64,000 bases of DNA from Hydrangea macrophylla (taxonomy: Eukaryota; Streptophyta; Magnoliopsida; Cornales; Hydrangeaceae), in contig CM066994.1 in the NCBI GenBank assembly GCA_033977485.1, positions 27,310,681 through 27,374,680 of the forward strand. Direction: 5' to 3'. The position numbers were made by a program, and so were the translations under genes. Below, one piece after another: positions 22,539-31,671 of this stretch (its first letter is position 1; each line of letters starts with the position of its first letter). The notes beneath the pieces are model-generated. The model saw nothing but the letters and a program-made list of their open reading frames with translations. It was not told the DNA's origin and ran no database searches.

Positions 22539-25323
22539 TGTAGACACCCCAATTTTGACCGGACGTCAAATTTAGGAGAGTGTCACCTCCGTATCCGATG
22601 ATGACAAGGACCGAAAGATTCGAAGTGTTCCAAGCTCTTCAAAAAGTTCTCTAAACGCGATAAAATTTCACAGAAAGAAGAAAATACCAGGTATTTAGGA
22701 GAATTCAGGTATAAAACACAAATTTTTGGAAAAGATCTTCGAAAATAAATTGCTTTGAGAAAAAGGAAGACCTAAAAAGGGAAGCTTAGCAAAAAATGGC
22801 ACATGGCAGACTTCCGCGGCACTCAGTGAGTGCCGTACGGCAGTCAGCGAATGCTGTCCCGGCATTCACCAACTGCCGCCGACATTTTCTGACTGCCGTT
22901 TGCTTTTAAAGTCCGTATTTTGCAGTACAATACGTATATGTATGCGGATAAAAATAAAAAACTGATAAAGTAAGACTGACAAAAATGCGGCAAACAATAA
23001 ATCTCCACGGCACTTACTGAGAGCCGTGTGGCATTCGCGGAGTGCCGCCGCGGCATTCATGGAGTGCCGCAAGAGGTTTTTGACTGCCGCCCTATGCAGC
23101 AGTCTGTCTATTTTCAGGAAGTACATATTGTACCACCAAATGAGGGATTTACACCTGTCTTTTACTCCGAATTTACTGAAATTACCTAGGTATTTTTGTC
23201 TATATAAGAAGAGGTATCTCCATTGAGAAACACATGCAAGAGAGAGGGAGGAGAGAGACCAAGAAAAATACAAGAGAGAACTACCACTACACCAACATAT
23301 TTTTGGGAGAGAAAAGAGAGAGTTTAGAGAACTAGAGAGAAGAGCTTGGAAGACCTTCAAAGGAGAGAAACTTTGAGGATAGTTGGAGGTGATCCTCTAA
23401 CCATAAGTTGTTTTATTTGCATTCTTTCTTTTGAATCCTCAAACTATTTTGTTTTCTTTGCTTCATTTCTCTTATTGTTCATACTTCCTTCTTGAGACTC
23501 TTGGAGATCCTCAATATCTCTCTTGAAATCTCTTGAATATGATCTTTTGAATCCCATGTAAGCTTATGCTTCACATGGAAATCAAAGTTTGATCCTCATT
23601 TTATTTTATAAGCAAATAGATGGATCCAAGTCCATACTCATGACTTGGGTCCTCTAAACTTGATGTCTTAGGGAATCCTTTCCATATTCTTTTGAGACTC
23701 ATGAGTTTTAGTCATGTCTTGATCTCCAATGACCATCAAATGGTAGGAGAAGTGTTTTGGTTTAAACCCAACTTCATGGTTTAATAGTTGGAGTTACCAA
23801 ATAAAAGTTGAACTTGATAAATGAAAACAGTGAGTTCACAAACTGTTTTTGATCAAAGATTTTTAGTTCGAAATCTAACCGTTGAAATCAAGTGAAACTA
23901 ACGGGAAAGTGTCAATAACACAATATTCTACCACTGCAATTTTTGTTTTAAGGTGATTTCATGTTTAAAATGGATTGGTCATGAGTTTTGTGAAGTAACA
24001 ATAATCTGTCCAGAATTTCAGAACAGCAAGTCCATTTTGAAATTCATAAATCAGAATTCTAATGGAGTTTTTGGGGTCTATAATAATTATTTATGGGTAC
24101 CTTAATGTGTTAGGAAGATCCCCTAAAATGATCTAAGTATTTTTCATCTTTTTACTATTTTTAAAAAATCAAACAATATCTCTGGACAGAGAGTTGTACA
24201 TCTCTGAGTGACGTCTGGTTCTTGTGCTTTTCCCGGAGATCTAACCGTTGAAACCTTGATTTTCTTTTTGATTTGGAAACTAGACTCATAGAGGCATCTT
24301 GTGTCCAAAATTCACCGACATCAAACCATGGGAGACATGCCTTTTCTTTTCTTAAAGTTCTGGTCTGCTCTCTGCAATTTTCAGAATTTCATGACACATT
24401 TGACCAACTTTGTAAATAATGGCCCAAATGATTCTCTTATGACTTAGGGCTTAAACCATATCTAATAATGATTAATTAGACTTAAATCCCAAAGCTAAAT
24501 GATTCAAATCAATGAATAAATTCATAGTTAATAGCCTACTCTTGTTCATATTCATGAATTCATGTACATTAATGCTTATAATTAGAACTAGTAATTGGAT
24601 AAAGTTGGATTTCATTGCTCGCTAGATATAAGCTAGAGAATTAGGATTGATTGTTTGATATCATATTATTATGTGAAGCATGTGGACTAACCTTTTGTTT
24701 TGTACCGCTATTAAGGTATGATTTCTAGGACTCCTCTTTAGTTTATCTTAATTTCTTGATTTTATTGATTTTTCGACTTAATGCGCGACACCTTAGAATT
24801 AGGTTTTGCCTTATGTGTATATGTGATTAGAGACTTTTTTTAGGATTTTCTTTTGTTTGCATGCATTGCACATATAATATCGCTGCTGGATCCCGGGTAA
24901 GTTCACTTGTTCTCTATTGCATATCATATCGCTTGCTACCTGAATTACGTGGCTTTTGAATGATATTTTGTCAATTGCAATTTTACACCCCTTTAGACAT
25001 GCTTTTTGTAATGTATATTTATACATACGTATTAATTGAGGGCACATTTAAATTAATAATTCGATTAAAAGGATGTTGAGTAGAGGCCTATCACAAGATA
25101 GGATGAGAGAGGGTGTTTTAGTCCGACGGGCTCCTTCCTCTCTCATTCCATAATCCCCGGACCTAGTTAATCTCTGGTTTCTGAAAGATCAGTTTGCTCT
25201 AAAAGATGGTTTCTTAATTTTCCCTTTTAAAAATTAAGTGGCGACTCATTTGTTTTCGAAATTGATTTTGAGAAAGTATTTTAAAAAGAAAATCTGTGGG
25301 TAAGTCAACCTGCGATATCCACA
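22539..25323 (+). mobile_element. Solo LTR (2785 bp) inserted in the PMD gene
   Basis: Starts TGTAGACACCCC and ends GCGATATCCACA. It is flanked by the perfect 5-bp duplication GTCCC (22534-22538 and 25324-25328). A TATA box, TATATAAG, lies at 23201 on the plus strand. The 'GTGGCGACTCA' near its right end (about 25229) is typical of Tat-type LTRs, so it is probably from another Tat family. It has no internal region, so the element was lost by LTR-LTR recombination. Excising it with one duplication restores the PMD reading frame. Confidence 0.88.
22817..23090. repeat. Two clusters of GGCACTC/GAGTGCC dyads in the solo LTR
   Basis: Example: CGGCACTC (22817-22824), 3-base spacer, GAGTGCCG (22828-22835). 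Related dyads follow at 22839-22890 and 23008-23090, such as GGCATTC...GAGTGCC. The clusters lie about 110-380 bases upstream of the TATA box at 23201. Confidence 0.85.
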
Positions 25324-25600
25324 GTCCCCTCATTGACTAAGCTCTTCGAATCAACTACGGGAATGTAAGGGTCCAATTCAGCAGCCGTTAAACTACTAAG
25401 TAGTGAAGGATGCCTAGCGAGTTTTGGTCCTGATCGGTCCAAAACATCATAGTTAGCGCGACGAAGAGATTCGGTTTTAGCGGAGGAGCCCATAATTGGA
25501 AGCCTACAAAGAAAAATAAATAAATAAAAGAAAAAAGGGGGGGTCAGTTGTGTTATGCCAAAAAAAATTTTGGATTAAAAAATAAATAAAAAAAAGAGTA

Positions 25601-26520
25601 AAGTCCGAAAACCCGCGAAAAGACACAGGCCTCCTAGAAGAGTCGAAACGTCCAAGAGGGGTAATTTCAGACTACCAAAAAAAAAAAAAGTGAAGTCTAA
25701 AATTCCACGAAAGGACGCAGGCCTCTTAGAGGAGACGAAACGTCCAAGAGGGGTAATTTCAGACTGCCAAAAAAAAAAAAAGGGGTAAAGTCTGAAAACT
25801 CACGAAAGGACGCAGGCCTTCTAGAGGAGACGAAACGTCCTAGAAGGGCAATTTTAGATTGCACATAAAAAAAAAAAAAAAAAAAAAGTGAAAAGTGAAG
25901 TCTAAAATCCCACGAAAGGACGCAGGCCTCCTAGACGAGATGAAACGTCCAAGAGGGGCAATTTTAAACTGCACATAAAAAAAGAAAAAAAAAAGTGAAG
26001 TCTAAAATCCCACGAAAGGACGCAGGCCTCCTAGAAGAGACGAAACGTCCAAGAGGGGCAATTTTAGACTGCAAATAAAAAAAAAAAAGAAAAAAAAAGT
26101 GAAGTCTAAAATCCCACGAAATGACGCAGGCCTCCTAGAAGAGACGAAACGTCCAAGAGGGGCAATTTTAGACTGCACATAAAAAAAATAAAATAAAATA
26201 AAATTTGTGAAGTCTAAAAATCCACGAAAAGACGCAGGCCTCCTAAAGAAGACGAAACGTCTAAGAGGGGTAATTTTACACCGCACATAAATATATATAT
26301 ATATATATAAATGGGGAAGTCTTAAAAATAAAAAATAAAAAACCCACAGGAAGACGCCGGCCTCTTAAAGGAAGCGAAGCGTCCAAGAGGGGTGATCTTA
26401 GACCGCAAATAAAAATGGTGAAGCCCAAAAAAACCCACGAAAAGACGCAGGTCTCATAAAAGAGACGAAACATCCAAGAGGGGTAATTTTTTAGATTGCA
26501 CGAAAAAAAAAATTGACATA
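25601..26520. repeat. Tandem array of about nine hairpin-forming units (90-105 bp)
   Basis: Units begin near 25601, 25694, 25795, 25898, 25998, 26103, 26210, 26320 and 26414, separated by A-rich linkers of variable length. Each unit is a nested inverted repeat: outer GTCTAAAAT / ATTTTAGAC, middle GGACG / CGTCC, inner CCTCCTAGAGGAG. Most units also carry 'CGAAACGTCCAAGAGGGG'. The array lies in the presumed first intron of the antisense PMD gene. Confidence 0.88.
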
Positions 26521-26522
26521 AC

Positions 26523-26577
26523 CTGTAGCGCAAAGAAGATGTAGCTACAAAAGATTTCCAATGCTCAGGTAAAGTTT
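26523..26577 (-). other. Candidate non-coding leader exon of the antisense PMD gene
   Basis: On the minus strand a long T tract ending TTTCAG precedes 26577, and GCTACAG|GTTATG follows 26523, giving a 55-base exon. A further candidate leader donor, CATTAAG|GTAAATG, is near 27267. The intron between this exon and the coding exon (25504-26522) contains the hairpin array. Confidence 0.4.
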
Positions 26578-27832
26578 CTGAAAAAAAAAAAAAAAATCGT
26601 TAGTCTGTTGGAACAATTTCAAGCGTGGGACCAGTGACATCTCTAATCGTTGGGGCCCATGCCAATAAAATGGAAGATGGCATCTTAAATATCCACATGT
26701 CCATGGAAAATTTAAAAAAAAACAAAAATGTGTTCTCTGGGCTTATTATTATTTAAAAAAAAAAAAGAAGAAGAAGGGCTATTTAGGCAATAAAAAGAGC
26801 CTAAGTGCAAGAAACTATTGCAAACGCCAAAAAATATATATATATATATATGTATATATATATGAGAAAGTCAAGATACATACACACAAATAAAAAAGTA
26901 TGCAAGTTATATTCATGAAATCTAAGCATGGGCAAGGACTGTTCAAAAAAAAAAATCATGGAACACATATATGGAGTTCGTTTGTTAAAAAAAAAAAAAA
27001 AAACAAACCTGCTGCCTTAAAAATAGAGGTCAGATACCCAAAATATATATATATGTATATACATATATAATTTTATATGTATGCCATGGGTGTGACCCAT
27101 GAAGAAAGGGAGCAAACAGTGATAAGGTGTTGTTTGGACAAAGCAAACAGAACGAAAAAAAAATCCACTTGTGTGCTGTGTATATATATACATACAGACA
27201 TATATATAAATATATATGTGCATGTGAAATATAAATGTACTACATATGGTAGAAGAGGACATTTACCTTAATGTATACGTGAAGCTGCTTCTGCTGGAAT
27301 GCTGGGACAAATAAATCTGCTAATGCAGAAGCCCAAGTATATATATACAAAATCAGAAGACACATCCCACGTGATGTAGCGGCCATAAGAATTGGAATCC
27401 CAATCAAATACTGTATATGTTTTTTAGAGCAATTTCAACTCTATGGAGAGATCTAATCCAATAAGAAAAAGGTTATATACGTGGGTGATATATCTTGAAT
27501 CCAAAGATAAGAGTCCATGTGTCTTGGACTGTAGACTTGAAGATTTAAAATGCTGAAGCCCACTCGAAATACTAGTAGAAGACTAGATTTGTAGCTTTGA
27601 CATATCACATGCATGGTGGAGCCCACCACCAGGTGGCTTCATACTTTTGCTCTTGCAGACCATGAGATATAAACTATGTAAGAATTGCAATGAGGAAATA
27701 TGTTAGCCTTGCAAAAAAAAAAAAAGAGAGAAAAAAAAAAAGAAAAAAAAAAGGTACACGTATGTGTGCCAAATTATCGTGATATATGCAACCCAAAAAA
27801 TAGATGAACTTGCACAAATCACGAGGGGCATT
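26578..27832 (+). other. Tat non-coding spacer before the 3' LTR
   Basis: AT-rich with A tracts and (TA)n stretches (26830-26865, 27044-27076, 27180-27218). No coding frame I can support. It probably holds the promoter and first leader exon of the antisense gene. The GAGGGGCATT at 27823-27832 is the likely polypurine tract for the Tat 3' LTR. Confidence 0.6.
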
Positions 27833-28035
27833 TGTTGGCACATAAATTTCAACCCAAATTCATGTCCAACCCAAAGGAAGGTTCATGCTAGTTGAATTGG
27901 CCCAATTAGGTCAACTGGCCAAAATTCAAATAGAGATTAAGCTCAGTTTGGCCCAATAAGATTAATTGGCCCAATAAGATTAGATGGCTCATTAAGAACC
28001 CACCCACAAAATTGTTTCAAAACCCAAACAGTACT

Positions 28036-28540
28036 TAGGGATGGCAATGGGGTGGGTTTTCCGGGTTCCCCGCCCCGCCCCGCCCCTAATAGGTAGGGTA
28101 TGGGGGGGGCTTAATAGGGTTAGGGGCGGGTATGGGGGAGGTTTTCAAAACCCGGGTAGGGGTCGGGGTGGGGTCAAAAAACCCGCCCCCGCCCCGGATA
28201 TACTTGTATTTATATTTTTACCCCTCAATGGTTATGTGTATTACCATTTAAAAAAAAAAAAAACTACACTATTAGGGAACTAATTGGGTAAGTTAAAAAA
28301 AACTGCACTATTAGAGAAAAAAATGCATTAAAAAAATTGCTTTTTCAATTTGTGTACCAAAAAAAAAAAAACATAATCGGGGCGGGGCGGGGCGGGGTCG
28401 GGGACCTCGGGGGCGGGGCGGGGGCGGGGGCGGGGAGAGCACTAGGCGGGGCGGGGCGGGGGCGGGGGGAGGGTTCACTAAAGCGGGGCGGGGGCGGGGT
28501 ATGGGGACCCCGTCCCATACCCGCCCCGTTGCCATCCCTA
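28036..28540. mobile_element. hAT-type MITE (505 bp), GC-rich
   Basis: Terminal inverted repeats TAGGGATGGCAA / TTGCCATCCCTA with a perfect 8-bp duplication ACAGTACT (28028-28035 and 28541-28548). The interior is unusually rich in GGGGCGGGG/CCCCGCCCC. No transposase; the Pro/Gly/Arg-rich ORFs in it are repeat translations. Nested in the Tat LTR. Confidence 0.93.
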
Positions 28541-28703
28541 ACAGTACTCATTATACCCCAAATATGACTCACGTATCTTCACAATACATATGAGATACAA
28601 AGTTCAAATTTCAAAGTAAAGTTGGGATTACGGATGAGGTATCAATGTTCGAATTGCGAATAAAGATTCAGAACGTCATTTGGGATCCTTGAAAATGAGA
28701 AAC

Positions 28704-29107
28704 GTGTCATCTCACTTGGAGATGACACAAGTAAAAGAGACAGTCATGCCAAAAAACAGATATCATTATTCGAATTTCAAATAGGATATTTGAATATCAC
28801 TTGAGATCTTTGGAAAATACGTACGTATCATCTCAAATAGAGATGACACAAACAAAATGAAGGTCGTATCAAGTTAAAGATGATATCCTAATTCGAATGT
28901 TGGATATAAGAAGAAGATACGTACCATCTTACATAGAGATGGTACAAAACAAAGAAGAGGCATCTGTCATCAAGGGAGGGCGATATATATCAATATTCGA
29001 ATATCTCTTTCAAAAGATACGTATTATCCTAAAAGACACGAATGTTTCTAACGTCAGTTGAAAGATTCAAAAGATACGTATTATCTCTTTCAAATTTCAA
29101 AGAGATA
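28704..29107. repeat. Four dyads with co-varying arms in the Tat LTR
   Basis: GTGTCATCTC / GAGATGACAC (28704-28728); GTATCATCTC / GAGATGACAC (28825-28849); GTACCATCTT / GAGATGGTAC (28921-28945); TATCTCTTT / AAAGAGATA (29082-29107). The first three have 10-base arms and a 5-base centre and are about 100-120 bases apart. The last lies 23 bases upstream of the TATA box. Confidence 0.9.
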
Positions 29108-29129
29108 TGGCATTATCCATGACAGACTC

Positions 29130-29137
29130 TATAAATA
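29130..29137 (+). promoter_or_regulatory. TATA box of the Tat LTR
   Basis: TATAAATA in 'gactctataaataaaggg', followed by a GA-rich leader. It sits about 600 bases before the LTR end. Confidence 0.6.
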
Positions 29138-29933
29138 AAGGGCTGAAGCATCAAAGAAAGAGATAGAAGAAAAAAGAGAGAAACAAAGATAGAGATCGAC
29201 AGAACAAAACAAAGGGTTCAAAAGCTAAGAGTTCAGAGAAATACAAAAGAGAACAGACGTACAGAGCTACAGATGCTAGAGAGAGCAACACCTCTTTAGA
29301 AGAAGTAGAAGAAGCAGAAGAACAGAAGAAGAAGACGTCAATACAAGACTCCCAAAAGTATCAAACACAATGGAGTTCATCAGGTAAAGGGTTCCAAACC
29401 CTCTGGTAAAAAAAGATGTATTCGAATCTAATGTATTCTAGCTATGTAAAAACGGACCAAAATCCGTTCTTTCAATCAATAAAAAATTCCTTCTTGTTTA
29501 ATTACCATCTGTTGTTTCTTTTTGTTTAATTTTGTTTTCTTCTTATCGTTCATCGGAGGTCAAAAATAATTAACGATTTGTCATAAGGCAGATTCGAGAC
29601 AGGGACACCACAAATCAAACAATAAACACTGTCATTCAAACGACAGTGGTAATTTGTTAAACACAGATTTTTGAATCCTACAAAATAAACACAACTCAGC
29701 GGGATGATGAAAATTTGTGTCAACACTATTGAAGTTTATTTATAAGATGACTGAGGCTTATTGTTCATTATGAAATGGTTTTTTTACCCATGAAGTAGAT
29801 TAACTTTTCCAACATTAATCCATTATCTCTAGATGGAAAACACTTGGACAATTAGGTACTTTGCCCACTGTTTTAAGGAGGGCGGAGCTAAAATTGGTGA
29901 TCATCACTAAAATTTAAGAAAAGTTGATATATA

Positions 29934-30335
29934 TCTACTGTACTATAAGAGGGAATAAGCTAGCACGTCAAAAAATATGAACTCTCTTTTGCCCTTTACT
30001 AAACCATAATTACTCATACATCTATCTATAAGTCGTAAGGATATATTGAATATCAATTAAGGTCCACAAACACATTTATGTCCTTTTTTTTAAAAGGGAA
30101 ATACCATACTTGTGTCATATATTTTTAGTGGTGTCTTATTAGGTACTTTTACTACTCATTTACAAGATAGTTAGAATTATCAACTTCTTCCGTAGGAAGA
30201 GTTTTAGATAAAATAGGTACATTTACAATTTCCTATTTAATGGTTTTAACATTTTACTATACACTTTTAACAACCACGTAACCACACGAAATGACATAAT
30301 TAAATTTCCCGCGCAACACGCAAGGCTCCAACTAG
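29934..30335 (+). mobile_element. Small non-autonomous Helitron (402 bp)
   Basis: Starts TCTACTGTACTATAAGAGG after an A and ends CTAG before a T. A degenerate hairpin (CCCGCGCAACACGCAAGG) lies about 6 bases from the end. These are the known Helitron end features (TC...CTRR, A/T insertion site, no target duplication). The 5' end resembles that of the Helitron at 50447-51711. Confidence 0.6.
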
Positions 30336-31184
30336 TATATGTATATAAATATATATAGTGAGGCTCTTAAGTAAATAGGGTTGGGGGAACTTACCCAGTG
30401 AACATGGTTTTAGCCTAAAGAACCTACGGGCTGCGCCGCTGACCCGCGGGGTTCTGAATATGGCTAAGAGGAAACAATAGAGACATAGTCATCAAAAGCT
30501 TTCGTAAATTCAGTTAGTCACAAGTACAAAAACCTTAAACAATCCCAATGAACTTAACATATGCAATGGTATATACATATATACTAGGATTCTGAATATG
30601 ATCACTCTGTAAACATAACCACTGCCTTCTGAGAGGATCTTGGACAGCTCAACAATTTTCGAGCCACTTTTAGTAATTCCTTCGACTCATAACACGAATG
30701 TTCACCACCACCAACATTTCGCGTACTGATCACCATCTTCTGCAACACAAGTGCATTCTTAAGTAGAAACTCCAAAAATGGAAATAGATGCTCGATCTCC
30801 CTTCCATTAGAGCCAACACACTTGAAGATTTTTAAATTCTGCTGGAGACACGGGAATAATATGCCCTCTCTGGATGTCCAATACTTCTCTAAATTGCAAT
30901 AACCAGTAAAACTCGATCCAAACCACTGCAATGGCAATTTTATTTGACTTAAATTTAGAATAAATTTTGTAATGCAAATTCACATATTTTAATGCTCTGT
31001 TTGTTTTGACTTAAAACATTTCCAGAAAAAGGATGCCAGTTCAATGTTTTACAAGTGTTCAGAAAAATGAACAACACTTACAAGTAATCTATATATATAA
31101 ATATATATACATATGGATCTAAGCAAGTGTTTTTGTGCATATAAAAGTACATATGAACACATATTTTGATTCTTAGATGGTCCT

Positions 31185-31587
31185 TATAACAACCCTAATT
31201 TTCTAAGTGCTTTTAGTCATTTTTAAATTATTATTTTCAAATATTAGACATTAACTATGTGTATGTATCTTAGTGACATTTAATAAAAATGTTGAAGTAG
31301 CGTGTATGGGTCGTTAGTATGTCAGGTAGTGTGCTTAATATAGAAATTTAGTGCACAGGGTCATGGGTACCCATTGGGCTAATCATTTATCCCTTTAGAA
31401 TGCATTTTCGGGCCCATATAAAGCCTTTTTGTGAGGCCATTAGACAAAAAACGGGATTTATATATTTGTGTGTATTTTATTGACATGTGTTGTGTGTGTA
31501 GTATACATATACATATATTGAAACCCTAGCCCCCATATTAACAAAAAAAAAGGGAAGAGGAGAAAAGAGAGAAGAAGAGAGAACAGA

Positions 31588-31671
<84 letters not shown>

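Larger units (their letters stand above)
19335..25503 (-). pseudogene. Antisense Plant Mobile Domain (PMD) gene with introns, inside Tat
   Basis: I read one gene on the strand opposite to Tat pol. The coding start ATG at 25493 follows an acceptor TTTGTAG|G. The main exon is split by a solo LTR (22539-25323) and resumes in phase at 22538, running to 20345. A phase-1 intron 20225-20344, a 60-nt exon 20165-20224, a second phase-1 intron 20068-20164 and a last exon 20067-19335 follow; every junction has GT/AG and the phases agree. About 1050 residues. The N-terminal part has the PMD hallmarks ('FLERWSPNTNTFH', 'LSGLPI'-like, 'FLASWLSGFVF', 'RPSTFVMAGRMAGG', 'FSLAIPLLDHLY'). A Lys/Ser-rich linker and a C-terminal coiled coil follow. 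Lesions: TAG at 22233-22235, TAG at 21138-21140, a 1-base loss near 19463 and the LTR. Known: PMD occurs in host genes and in transposons, and extra ORFs, some antisense, are frequent in Tat. Function in the element unknown. Confidence 0.85.
17462..29725 (+). mobile_element. Tat-lineage Ty3/gypsy retrotransposon, 3' portion
   Basis: From left to right: end of the extra RNase H, integrase, short tandem arrays, a large antisense gene, a hairpin-unit array, a polypurine tract and a 3' LTR (27833-29725). This layout, with a long stretch and extra ORFs between integrase and LTR, is typical of Tat elements. It is the host of the Tekay insertion, of a solo LTR at 22539-25323 and of a hAT MITE inside its LTR. 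The 5' LTR, gag, protease and RT lie outside the window on the far side of the Tekay/Athila nest. The 5 bases after the LTR are ctatt (29726-29730). Confidence 0.88.
27833..29725 (+). repeat. Tat 3' LTR (1893 bp, including a 505-bp hAT MITE)
   Basis: Starts TGTTGGCACATAAATTT and ends AAATTTGTGTCAACA, so the termini form an extended imperfect inverted repeat. The purine-rich GAGGGGCATT directly precedes it. A TATA box, TATAAATA, lies at 29130-29137, preceded by dyad motifs (28704-29107). Without the MITE and its duplication the LTR is about 1380 bp. Confidence 0.88.

Noticed and set aside
22866..23360. 164-aa minus-strand ORF with hydrophobic stretches in the solo LTR
   Set aside because: It spans the dyad clusters and promoter of an LTR, antisense; no recognisable domain.
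22539..25323. Reading this LTR as the Tat element's own 3' LTR
   Set aside because: It has its own 5-bp duplication inside a continuing reading frame, and a better 3' LTR with polypurine tract is at 27833-29725.
25601..26520. A CRISPR-like array
   Set aside because: Units are adjacent, diverged hairpins with A-rich linkers in a plant retrotransposon; there are no unique spacers and no associated genes.
28041..28572. Pro/Gly/Arg-rich ORFs on both strands
   Set aside because: GC-rich interior of a hAT MITE with clear ends and target duplication; low-complexity translation.
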